64,000 bases of DNA, from contig JAYRZB010000007.1 in NCBI GenBank assembly GCA_041916675.1, positions 62,001 through 126,000 on the forward strand, given 5' to 3'. Source of the DNA: JAYRZB01 sp041916675 (lineage in GTDB: Bacteria; Pseudomonadota; Alphaproteobacteria; Rhizobiales; Devosiaceae). The notes under the pieces were generated by a model. The model ran no database searches. It was not told where the DNA came from and saw only the letters and a list, made by a program, of their open reading frames with translations. The translations under genes and the position numbers were made by a program. The stretch's first letter is position 1; each line of letters opens with the position of its first letter. Positions 34,149-41,893 of the stretch are shown piece by piece.

Positions 34149-34188
34149 GGGGTCCGCCCTTCGGTCAGCCGATTGCAGGCGGTTCCGG

Positions 34189-35217
34189 TCAGCCGCGGCT
34201 GAGGCGCGGGGCCGGAACGGGCGCTACCAGATTGGGGTTGATCACCTTCTGCTCGCCGCCACCGAACAATCCGCCGAAAAAGCCCGAGATCGCCTCGCCG
34301 CGGGCAGCGACGGCGGCCTTTTCCTCGGCGGCGCGCGCGGCGTCTTCGGCCGCCTTGGCTTCCTTGCTCTGGTTGATCACCACCGCATTGGCAAAGGCGG
34401 CCTCATCGGCGGCAGCTTTGGCCTCTAGGGCCGCAACCATGGTCGTATCCCCGGCATTGGCCGGGCAGGCCCCGGCGGCATCGAGTGGGGTGGGGCTGGT
34501 CACGTCGAACACATAGCGTTTTTCGCACACATCCCAGCGCGGCGGGCGCCTGGCCAGTTCAAACCGGTCATAGCCTTCCTTGATATTCTTCCAGAAGGCC
34601 AGATGCGGGCTCGAGGCCTGCCTGGCCAGGTTCTCCGGGGTCATGCGGAAGGGGAAGATCTGGAGCTGGAAGCTCGGATTGCCGCCCTTGAAGGTTTCGC
34701 GGGCCAGCGCATAGATTTCCTTGATGCCCTCGTCGGTCATGGCATAGCAGCCGCGCGACGAGCAGTCGCCATGCACCATCAGGTTCGACCCGTTGCGGCC
34801 ATAGGCGCGGTCGAACTTGTTGGGAAACCCGGTGTTGAAGGCGAGGAAATAGTTCGACTTCGGGTTCATCAGCCCCGGCGTGATATTATAGAAGCCTTCC
34901 GGGCTCTGCCGGTCGCCTTCCTTGATCTTGGGCCCGAGGTCGCCCGACCAGGCGCAGATTTCATAGGTGTTGAACAGCTTATAGCTGCCGTCCGAGGAGC
35001 GCTTCCAGACTTCAAGCTCGGAGGATTGCTTGAAGATGCGGATCATCATGGCTTCGCCCGGCGAGGAGCCCATGGATTTCAGCCGGGAAATCGCGGCGCT
35101 GTTGAGCGGGGCATTTTCCTTGCCGCTGCCGGTAAAACCCACGCATGCCGACAGGGTCACAAGAACCCCGAGCATGATCAGTCCGGCGGCGATGGTGCGA
35201 AGTCTATTCAAGTGCAA
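34189..35217 (-). CDS. Lipoprotein L,D-transpeptidase of the YafK type
   Basis: 342 residues. Lipobox LSACVG near residue 25. The YkuD catalytic motif is complete, NLMVHGDCSSRGCYAMTDEG near 145, with the nucleophile Cys in SRGC. Flanking RIFKQSSELEVWKR and GDRQSPEGFYNI match YafK/DpaA, the enzyme that frees Braun-type lipoprotein from peptidoglycan. The C-terminal 80 residues are an Ala/Glu/Lys-rich coiled coil and GGLFGGG tail. The start is a TTG at 35217 (a second TTG lies 6 bases later); no ATG precedes the lipobox, so a rare start is needed. Confidence 0.88.
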   Translation of the reverse strand: MHLNRLRTIAAGLIMLGVLVTLSACVGFTGSGKENAPLNSAAISRLKSMGSSPGEAMMIRIFKQSSELEVWKRSSDGSYKLFNTYEICAWSGDLGPKIKEGDRQSPEGFYNITPGLMNPKSNYFLAFNTGFPNKFDRAYGRNGSNLMVHGDCSSRGCYAMTDEGIKEIYALARETFKGGNPSFQLQIFPFRMTPENLARQASSPHLAFWKNIKEGYDRFELARRPPRWDVCEKRYVFDVTSPTPLDAAGACPANAGDTTMVAALEAKAAADEAAFANAVVINQSKEAKAAEDAARAAEEKAAVAARGEAISGFFGGLFGGGEQKVINPNLVAPVPAPRLSRG

Positions 35218-35384
35218 CTCGTATTGACGTCAGATTTATAGGGTTGCTTTACCCTAAAGCCCCGTGGTTACCGCGTTCTTATAGGAACTGGTGAATCATT
35301 GCTTACCACACCCGTTTCAGCTTGGCAGCAGGCCGGTATCGGCCGAAACCGTCGCACACAGGTTCGTGATCGGGGCGTTCTGCC

Positions 35385-36341
35385 TCAGAGCAGGGAATTG
35401 CCGATGGCGAGGAACTTTTCGCGCCGGTGCTCGCGCAGTTCGAGCCGGCTCTTGCCGGAAAAATCCTTGATGAAGGTGGCAATCGCCTCGCGGGTGCCGT
35501 TCATGACGAATTCGGGGTGGCGGTGCGCGCCCCCGGCCGGTTCGGCAATGGTGCCGTCGATCACGCCAAAGGCCAGAAGATCGCTGGCAGTGATTTTCAT
35601 GTTGGTGGCCGCATCCTGCGCCTTGGCCGCGTCGCGCCACAGGATCGAGGCCGCCCCCTCGGGCGAGATCACCGAATAGATGGCGTTTTCGAGCATCAGC
35701 ACGCGGTTGCAGGTGGCAATGGCAATCGCCCCGCCCGAGCCGCCTTCGCCGATGACGATGGCAAGGTTGGGCACGCCGAGATCGAGCGATTTTTCCGTCG
35801 AGCGGGCAATGGCTTCGGCCTGGCCGCGTTCCTCGGCCCCGATGCCGGGATAGGCCCCGGCGGTATCGACAAACGAAATCACCGGAATATTGAAGCGGTC
35901 GGCCATGTCCATGATGCGCACGGCCTTGCGATAGCCCTCGGGCCGGGCCATGCCGAAATTGTGCTTGAGCCTTGTTTCGGTCGAGGATCCCTTTTCCTGC
36001 CCGAGAATGGCGACGGACTGGCCGTTGAAGCGCCCGAACCCTGCCTGCAGGGCGGCGTCCTCGCCGAACTTGCGGTCCCCGGCCAGCGGCGTCCAGTCGG
36101 TGATCAGGCCCTTGATATAGTCGGAAAAATGCGGCCGCTGCGGATGCCGGGCCACCTGGGTCTTCTGCCAGGGGGTCAGGCGCTTGTAGATATCGATCAG
36201 GGCTTCTTCGGCGCGGGCCGACAGGCGGTTGACTTCTTCGTCAATCGAAACCGCCTGGTCGCTGGCGGCCATGGATTTGAGTTCTGCAATCTTGCCTTCA
36301 AGATCGGCAACCGGCTTTTCGAAATCCAGATAAGACTGCAT
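35385..36341 (-). CDS. accA: Acetyl-CoA carboxylase carboxyltransferase subunit alpha
   Basis: 318 residues, the normal length. Key segments are QSYLDFEKPVADLEGKIAEL at the start, SFVDTAGAYPGIGAEERGQA near 170, VIGEGGSGGAIAIATCNRVL near 210, and SPEGAASILWRDAAKAQDAA near 240. With AccD it moves carboxyl from biotin to acetyl-CoA in fatty-acid synthesis. It lies next to xerD on the same strand, as in other Rhizobiales. AccD is not in the window. Confidence 0.97.
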   Translation of the reverse strand: MQSYLDFEKPVADLEGKIAELKSMAASDQAVSIDEEVNRLSARAEEALIDIYKRLTPWQKTQVARHPQRPHFSDYIKGLITDWTPLAGDRKFGEDAALQAGFGRFNGQSVAILGQEKGSSTETRLKHNFGMARPEGYRKAVRIMDMADRFNIPVISFVDTAGAYPGIGAEERGQAEAIARSTEKSLDLGVPNLAIVIGEGGSGGAIAIATCNRVLMLENAIYSVISPEGAASILWRDAAKAQDAATNMKITASDLLAFGVIDGTIAEPAGGAHRHPEFVMNGTREAIATFIKDFSGKSRLELREHRREKFLAIGNSLL

Positions 36342-36458
36342 GCCACCCGCCCGTTTGGGTCTGTTTAAAGTCGGCGTTCCACTCGCGCCCTAAAGTGGCC
36401 GGAAAGTGGCGATGAGGCAACACCCTGTCAAGCCCTGCCGCCGCCGCGCCCGGTCGGC

Positions 36459-37373
36459 TCAGTCCTTGGCCAGCGGATGGTGGGTTTCCACCAGCGTGCG
36501 CAGCTTCTCGTCGAGCACATGGGTATAGATCTGGGTTGTGGAAATATCGGCATGCCCGAGCAGGGTCTGCACCACCCGCAGGTCAGCACCCCCGGCCAGC
36601 AGGTGGCTGGCAAAGGCGTGGCGCAGCACATGCGGGGCCACCCGCGCCGCCGCAATTCCTGCCCGCCCGGCCAGCGCCTTGAGATCGCGGGCGAACACCT
36701 GGCGGCTGAGATACCCTTCAGCACCCTTGGCCGGAAACAGGAACGGCCCGGGCGCCAGTTTTGCCAGATAGGTTTTCACCGTATCCCGGGCCCGGTCGTT
36801 GACCGGCACGATGCGTTCCTTGTTGCCCTTGCCGGTAATGGTCAGGTAGCTGGCGTCCCGCATCACCGCCGCGCGCCGCAGCGACACCAGTTCGCTCACC
36901 CGCATGCCGGTGGCATAGAGCAGTTCGAGCAGCACAAAGAGCCTGAGCGCTGTCAGTTGCTGGTCCGGTTCCCCCGGTTCGGCGGCCTCGGCCTCAGCGG
37001 TTTTCAGCAGCCTTTCCACCTCGGCGACCGAGAGCACCTTGGGCAGGGCGCGCCGGGCCTTGGGGCTGGCCACAATGCGCGTGGGGTCATCGGTGCGAAT
37101 GGCATCGGCGCACAAAAAGCGGTGAAACTGGCGGATGGCGCTGAGGTGCCTTGCGCTGGTCGAGGCCGAAAGTCCGGCGGCGGCCAGCCCGGCGACAAAG
37201 CCGGTCACGTCCTCGCGGCTGGCATCAAGATAGGTTTTTGAGTGTGCGCTGAGAAAAGCGCCATAGCTTTCAAGGTCGCGCCGATAGGCTTCGATGGTGT
37301 TTTCGGCTGCGCCGCGTTCCGCGCTCATCATTTCAAGAAAACTGCCAACAAGGTGCTGGCCGTTCCGGCTCAT
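36459..37373 (-). CDS. xerD: Tyrosine recombinase XerD
   Basis: 304 residues from the ATG at 37373, which overlaps the stop of the small upstream gene (ATGA). The same frame is open for 837 more bases upstream over aroK, but that part is antisense shadow. N-terminal SAM-like core-binding domain, then catalytic residues Arg in TGMRVSELVSLRR, Lys in TGKGNKERIVPV, His-x-x-Arg in PHVLRHAFASHL, His in LLGHADIST, and Tyr in TQIYTHV. It resolves chromosome dimers at dif with XerC; not a phage integrase by context. Confidence 0.95.
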   Translation of the reverse strand: MSRNGQHLVGSFLEMMSAERGAAENTIEAYRRDLESYGAFLSAHSKTYLDASREDVTGFVAGLAAAGLSASTSARHLSAIRQFHRFLCADAIRTDDPTRIVASPKARRALPKVLSVAEVERLLKTAEAEAAEPGEPDQQLTALRLFVLLELLYATGMRVSELVSLRRAAVMRDASYLTITGKGNKERIVPVNDRARDTVKTYLAKLAPGPFLFPAKGAEGYLSRQVFARDLKALAGRAGIAAARVAPHVLRHAFASHLLAGGADLRVVQTLLGHADISTTQIYTHVLDEKLRTLVETHHPLAKD

Positions 37374-37618
37374 TCCGGCGCGTCCTCGCCGGTGGTCACC
37401 GCGCCCGGGTCGGTGCTGGTGCTGGGTGGGGGCAGCGCCTCGCGTTCGGTGGGCAGGGGTTCGACGCGCACCGGGGCCACCACCAGGTCGCGGGCCGGCA
37501 CCTTGACGGTGATTTCCTTTTCGCCGGGGTCCACCATCACGGTCAGCGCAAACATGCCGCCATAGGCCAGGCCGACCAGAAACAGCAGGGCAACGATCAG
37601 GCGGATCAACGTGGGCAT
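37370..37618 (-). CDS. Small single-span membrane protein between xerD and aroK
   Basis: 82 residues from the ATG at 37618. One N-terminal membrane helix (IRLIVALLFLVGLAYGGMFA), then VDPGEKEITVKVPARDL and an acidic, Pro/Thr-rich tail, probably in the periplasm. Genes of this size and form occupy the same place in other Rhizobiales. Stop overlaps the xerD start. Divergent from aroK. Function unknown. Confidence 0.75.
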   Translation of the reverse strand: MPTLIRLIVALLFLVGLAYGGMFALTVMVDPGEKEITVKVPARDLVVAPVRVEPLPTEREALPPPSTSTDPGAVTTGEDAPE

Positions 37619-37743
37619 GGCGCACAATCAAATCAGGCAGCGTCCCCGCTTTTCGCGCCTTTTGCCGCCGGGCACAAGCCCGCGGGATTGACAAGTGCCG
37701 ACCGGACCGGTTCAACCCCAGCCGTACGGTGCTGGAGAGAGCA

Positions 37744-38346
37744 GTGACACGCAGCAAGGCCGCCATTCGCGATGCCCGCAAGGACGAAATGCTCGAGCGC
37801 CTCGGCGGGCGCCCGCTGGTGCTGGTGGGCATGATGGGCGCGGGCAAGACCACGGTGGGGCGGCGCCTGGCCGCCCGGCTCGAGCGGGCCTTTCTCGATA
37901 GCGACGAAGAAATCGAAAAAGCCTCCAACATGAGCGTCGAGGATATGTTCTCGACCCATGGCGAGGCCGAGTTCCGCTCAGGGGAATCCCGGGTCATCGC
38001 GCGGATCCTGAAAGAAACCGGCATCGTGCTGGCCACCGGTGGCGGGGCCTTCATCAACCCCGATACCAGGGCGCTGATCAAATCGATGGCCGTGTCGGTC
38101 TGGATCAAGGCCGAGTTCGATCTGCTGTTCGCCCGCGTCTCGCGGCGCTCCAACCGCCCGCTTCTCAAAACCGAAAATCCCCGCGCCACGCTGCAGGCGC
38201 TCATCGACAAGCGCTATCCTATCTATGCCGAAGCCGATGTGACGGTGATTTCGCGCGATGTGCCGCAGGAGGTGGTGGCGGGCGATATCATCGATGCGGT
38301 CAACGACTATCTCAAGCGCCAGGACGGGGACACCCAGCATGACTGA
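37744..38346 (+). CDS. aroK: Shikimate kinase
   Basis: 200 residues from the GTG at 37744, chosen for GGAGAGA 4 bases upstream; an earlier GTG at 37729 adds five residues. P-loop GMMGAGKTTVGRRLA near residue 30, the substrate Asp in AFLDSDEEIE, the FRSGE arginine segment near 78, ATGGGAF near 97, and the lid Arg in RRSNRPLL near 136. It phosphorylates shikimate for aromatic amino acid synthesis. aroB follows with an 8-base overlap, the usual alphaproteobacterial pair. Confidence 0.96.
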   Translation: MTRSKAAIRDARKDEMLERLGGRPLVLVGMMGAGKTTVGRRLAARLERAFLDSDEEIEKASNMSVEDMFSTHGEAEFRSGESRVIARILKETGIVLATGGGAFINPDTRALIKSMAVSVWIKAEFDLLFARVSRRSNRPLLKTENPRATLQALIDKRYPIYAEADVTVISRDVPQEVVAGDIIDAVNDYLKRQDGDTQHD

Positions 38347-39454
38347 CCAGCCCATCACCGTGCACGTGCCGCTGGGCGAGCGGGCCTATGACATCCTGAT
38401 CGGCCCCGATCTGCTCGACAGCGCCGGGGCACGGCTCAAGGCGCAGTTTCCCGGCCGCCGCTTCGGCATCGTCACCGATGCCAACGTGGCGCAGTCCCAG
38501 TTGCCGCGCCTCGTGAAAAGCCTCTCCGCCGCCGGGGTCGATCATGCGGTGATCACCGTGCCGTTCGGCGAGGCCAGCAAGAGCTTTGCCCACCTGACCG
38601 AGGTTGTGGACGCTATCCTTGCCGCCCGGCTCGAGCGCAGCGATCTGATCATTGCACTCGGTGGCGGTGTTATCGGCGATCTGGCCGGTTTTGCCGCCAC
38701 GATTGCCCGGCGCGGCATGGATTTTGTCCAGGTCCCCACCTCGCTCCTGGCCCAGGTCGATAGTTCGGTTGGCGGCAAGACCGGCATCAACTCCCCCCAT
38801 GGCAAAAACCTCGTCGGAGCCTTTCACCAGCCCCGGCTGGTGCTGGCCGACCTGTCGGCCCTCGAAACGCTGCCGCCCCGCCAGTTTGCCGCCGGCTATG
38901 CCGAAGTGGTCAAATATGGGCTCATTGATGATGAGGCGTTCTTTTTCTGGCTTGAGGCCAATCGCGCCGACATCTTTGCCGGCGGCCCGGCCCGGGCCGA
39001 AGCCATCGCGCGGGCCTGCGCCGCCAAGACGCGCTTTGTGCTTGAAGATGAAAAGGAAACCGGGGTGCGGGCGCTGCTCAATCTCGGCCACACCTTCGGC
39101 CACGCGCTCGAGAAGGCCACCGGCTATTCCGATCGCCTGCTGCATGGCGAAGGGGTGGCCATCGGCATGGTTCTCGCCCACGGCTTTTCCGCCCGCCTGG
39201 GGCTTGCTCCCTCGCAGGATACCGGCCGGGTCAGCGCCCATCTCAAAGCCGCCGGCCTGCCGACGCGCCTTGCCGATATCCCCGGCGAGCTGCCGCCCAC
39301 CCCGGTTTTGATGGATGCCATCGCCCAGGACAAAAAGGTCTCGCGCGGCGCGCTCACCTTCATCCTCACCCGCGGCATCGGCCAGTCCTTCATCGAAAAA
39401 AACGTCGACCCCACCGCCGTCGCCAGCTTCATCGAGGACATGCGCCGGGCCTAG
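38339..39454 (+). CDS. aroB: 3-dehydroquinate synthase
   Basis: 371 residues from the ATG at 38339, inside the end of aroK. NAD-binding GGGVIGDLAGFAAT near 105, QVPTSLLAQVDSSVGGKTGI near 132, NLGHTFGHALEKATGY near 255 with the zinc-ligand His residues, and Lys in QDKKVSRGALTFIL near 330. It converts DAHP to 3-dehydroquinate, the second shikimate step. Followed by an inverted repeat that may end transcription. Confidence 0.97.
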   Translation: MTDQPITVHVPLGERAYDILIGPDLLDSAGARLKAQFPGRRFGIVTDANVAQSQLPRLVKSLSAAGVDHAVITVPFGEASKSFAHLTEVVDAILAARLERSDLIIALGGGVIGDLAGFAATIARRGMDFVQVPTSLLAQVDSSVGGKTGINSPHGKNLVGAFHQPRLVLADLSALETLPPRQFAAGYAEVVKYGLIDDEAFFFWLEANRADIFAGGPARAEAIARACAAKTRFVLEDEKETGVRALLNLGHTFGHALEKATGYSDRLLHGEGVAIGMVLAHGFSARLGLAPSQDTGRVSAHLKAAGLPTRLADIPGELPPTPVLMDAIAQDKKVSRGALTFILTRGIGQSFIEKNVDPTAVASFIEDMRRA

Positions 39455-39467
39455 GGCCGACCTAAAA

Positions 39468-39584
39468 CTCACCCCCACCCGGCCTCCCCCCGAAACAGGG
39501 GGAGGAGCAGGAAGAGGTTCTAGCCTCGTCCCATCCCCAGCCGGTCCCTCCCCCTGTTTCAGGGGGAGGTTAGGTGGGGGTGAG
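39468..39584. repeat. Long inverted repeat after aroB
   Basis: Outer arms CTCACCCCCACC and GGTGGGGGTGAG are 117 bases apart, and inside each is a palindrome CCTCCCCC-GAAACAGGGGGAGG or CCTCCCCCTGTTTCAGGGGG. The vocabulary is the same as the repeats near 30757 and 44822 but the order differs. It lies between convergent aroB and the BolA gene, so it may also act as a two-way terminator. Confidence 0.75.
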
Positions 39585-39631
39585 CCATCAGGTGCAGCGC
39601 CCGCGACAATGCCAGGGCCAACTCCCCGCGC

Positions 39632-39922
39632 CTATATCCCATCCGGCAGGCTGAAGGGCCCGGCTGAGGGTAGAACTTCGATGGCCAGCGCGTGCACCCC
39701 GCCCTTGATCTGGGCGTCGAGCGCTTCCATGACGGCGCGATGTTGCGCAATCCGGGTCTTGCCGTCAAAATGGCGGGTCGCGATTCTGACGCGGAAATGG
39801 CTTTCACCGCCGGGCCGCGCCCCGGCATGGCCGGCATGGCGGTGGCTTTCGTCGATCACCTCGAGGTGCAGAGGCGCAAAGCGGTCGGTGAGGATTTTGG
39901 TCATGGCGTCGGCAACGGTCAT
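39632..39922 (-). CDS. BolA family protein
   Basis: 96 residues, a single BolA/KH-like fold: LHLEVIDESHRHAGHAGARPG near 19, with the invariant His of the family, then ESHFRVRIATRHFDGKTRIAQHR and the helix AQIKGGVHALAIEV. It lacks the free Cys of some mono-Cys iron-sulfur BolAs. Such proteins pair with monothiol glutaredoxins in iron-sulfur handling; the grxC in this window is dithiol, so its partner lies elsewhere. Divergent from the J-protein gene, a typical rhizobial arrangement. Confidence 0.9.
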   Translation of the reverse strand: MTVADAMTKILTDRFAPLHLEVIDESHRHAGHAGARPGGESHFRVRIATRHFDGKTRIAQHRAVMEALDAQIKGGVHALAIEVLPSAGPFSLPDGI

Positions 39923-40046
39923 AATTGGCCCGCAAGTTTGGGTTTGGTGACGGCGTGTCCAAAAAGGGCAGGTCCGCCGGGACAGAGGTTGGTGCGTGGA
40001 TGCGGCAGTCTGCCGGTCGGCCGCGCCGTGTTAGTAGTTAGGCGCA

Positions 40047-40649
40047 ATGAAATTGGATTCCAAGCTCTTCGATGCGATCCGCATCAAGCCCCGCCGCGAG
40101 GAAAAAGTGCACGCCGATGTGCCACCCTGCGGATGGGAGGGGTGCGACCAGGCGGGTCTTTACAAGGCCCCCAAGGGCCATCGCTCGGAGGGTGAATACC
40201 ACCATTTCTGCCTCGAACATGTCCGGCACTACAACAATGCCTTCAACTTCTTTTCCGGCATGAAGCCCGAAGATATCGAGGGGCGCGCCTATGGCAGCGC
40301 GCGGCCGGGCGGAGCCGGGCCGAAAATGCGGCACAATGCCAGCCAGAAACGCACCGCCGATGCGCGCCGCTTTGCCGATCCGCTGCATATTTTTGCCCGC
40401 TATGCCCGCGCGCAGAAACGCGATCCGGGACAGGCGCGGGTCAAGCCGCTGCTCGAACAGGACCGGCGCGCCTTCGAGACGCTGGGCTTTCAGGCCCACG
40501 CCCCGGCCGCTGACATCAAGAAAGCCTACAAGGCGCTGGTCAAAATTCACCATCCCGATGCCAATGGCGGCGACAAGGGGTCAGAGGATCGGCTGCGTGC
40601 CATCATCGCGGCCTACAGCCACCTCAAGGCCAAGGGCTTTGTGGCCTGA
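40047..40649 (+). CDS. J-domain protein with C-terminal J domain
   Basis: 200 residues. Residues about 28-70 (PCGWEGCDQAGLYKAPKGH and YHHFCLEHVRHYN) carry Cys and His that could bind zinc. The J domain is at the C terminus (FETLGFQAHAPAADIKKAYK, with HPD in IHHPDANGGDKG near 172). No G/F region or DnaJ zinc repeats, so it is not DnaJ but a specialised DnaK partner. The same gene lies ahead of cobS in other Rhizobiales. Confidence 0.9.
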   Translation: MKLDSKLFDAIRIKPRREEKVHADVPPCGWEGCDQAGLYKAPKGHRSEGEYHHFCLEHVRHYNNAFNFFSGMKPEDIEGRAYGSARPGGAGPKMRHNASQKRTADARRFADPLHIFARYARAQKRDPGQARVKPLLEQDRRAFETLGFQAHAPAADIKKAYKALVKIHHPDANGGDKGSEDRLRAIIAAYSHLKAKGFVA

Positions 40650-40753
40650 CGGTCTGCCGCGTCTGGGCCTAGGCCCAGACTTTTAATACTGCTATAGACC
40701 CGGCCTGCCGATTTGTTCAAACGCCCTGCCAGAAGCTTCAAGAGCCATCCGAA

Positions 40754-41731
40754 ATGACTGAAATCACCAACCTGCCCGATACCGAATTTTCCGCGCGCGA
40801 GCTGTTTGGCATCGATACCGACCTCAAGGTCAAGGGCTATCGCGAGGCCAGCGGCCACGTGCCCCCGGTCGATCCGGATTACCTGTTTGACCGCAATACC
40901 ACTTTGGCAATCCTCGCCGGCTTTGCGTTCAACCGCCGCGTCATGGTGCAGGGCTATCACGGCACGGGCAAATCCACCCATATCGAGCAGGTGGCGGCCC
41001 GGCTCAACTGGCCGCTGGTGCGGGTTAATCTCGACAGCCATGTCAGCCGCATTGATCTGGTTGGCAAGGACGCCATCGTGGTCAGGGACGGCAAGCAGAT
41101 CACCGAATTCCGCGATGGCATCCTGCCCTGGGCGGTGCAGAACAATATTGCCTTGGTGTTCGACGAATACGATGCCGGCCGGCCCGACGTGATGTTCGTG
41201 ATCCAGCGCGTGCTCGAACAGTCCGGGCGCCTGACCCTGCTCGACCAGAACCGGGTGATCGTGCCGCATCCGGCCTTCCGCATCTTTGCCACCACCAACA
41301 CCATCGGGCTTGGCGATACCTCGGGCCTGTACCACGGCACCCAGCAGATCAACCAGGGCCAGATGGACCGCTGGAGCCTGGTGGTCACGCTCAACTACCT
41401 GCCGCACGACAAGGAAGTCGGCATCGTTTTGGCCAAAGCCAAGGCCTTCCAGAACGAGAAGGGCAAAAAGCTTGTTTCCAACATGGTGCGGCTGGCCGAT
41501 CTCACCCGTTCGGCCTTCATCAATGGCGATCTGTCCACCGTCATGAGCCCGCGCACCGTCATCACCTGGGCCGAAAACGCCCAGATCTTTGGCGATATCG
41601 GCTTTGCCTTCCGGTTGACGTTCCTGAACAAGTGCGATGAGCTCGAGCGCCCGGTGGTGGCCGAGTTCTACCAGCGCGTGTTTGGCGAAGACCTGCCGGA
41701 ATCGGCGGCTAACCTGGCGATTACCGCCTAA
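40754..41731 (+). CDS. cobS: Cobaltochelatase subunit CobS
   Basis: 325 residues, a MoxR-like AAA+ ATPase. Walker A is GYHGTGKSTHIEQVAARL near 74, Walker B is ALVFDEYDAGRPDV near 134, sensor 1 is IFATTNTIGLG near 177, and an N-terminal extension PDTEFSARELFGIDTDLK is typical. With CobT and CobN it inserts cobalt in aerobic B12 synthesis. Separated from cobT by a repeat-rich 162-base gap. CobN is not in the window. Confidence 0.96.
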   Translation: MTEITNLPDTEFSARELFGIDTDLKVKGYREASGHVPPVDPDYLFDRNTTLAILAGFAFNRRVMVQGYHGTGKSTHIEQVAARLNWPLVRVNLDSHVSRIDLVGKDAIVVRDGKQITEFRDGILPWAVQNNIALVFDEYDAGRPDVMFVIQRVLEQSGRLTLLDQNRVIVPHPAFRIFATTNTIGLGDTSGLYHGTQQINQGQMDRWSLVVTLNYLPHDKEVGIVLAKAKAFQNEKGKKLVSNMVRLADLTRSAFINGDLSTVMSPRTVITWAENAQIFGDIGFAFRLTFLNKCDELERPVVAEFYQRVFGEDLPESAANLAITA

Positions 41732-41757
41732 GACAATTGTCTTCCGGGTTACCGGAA

Positions 41758-41876
41758 GACCCCTCATCCGGCCCTGCGGGCCACCTTCTGCCCAAAGGGG
41801 CGAAGGGAACGCGGGGCCTCCCAATGCTCCCACGCGCCCCCTCGCCCCTTTGGGAAGAGGGTTGGGGCGAGGGGTA
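41758..41876. repeat. Inverted repeat between cobS and cobT
   Basis: Arms GCCCAAAGGGGCGAAGGG and CCCTCGCCCCTTTGGG face each other, with CCGGCCCTGCGGG nearby and a small hairpin TCTTCCGGGTTACCGGAAGA just before it (41741-41760). This belongs to the type of REP-like palindromes common in Rhizobiales intergenic DNA. Lying inside the cobS-cobT unit, it could change relative expression. Confidence 0.72.
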
Positions 41877-41893
41877 TACCGGACGAGCAGACC

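Noticed and set aside
36459..37373. XerD as a phage or island integrase
   Set aside because: It lies in the conserved accA-xerD-aroK neighbourhood with normal composition and no phage genes.
37374..38210. Upstream extension of xerD to 583 residues
   Set aside because: The extra part is antisense to aroK and to the control region, and the recombinase start at 37373 overlaps the previous stop in the usual ATGA form.
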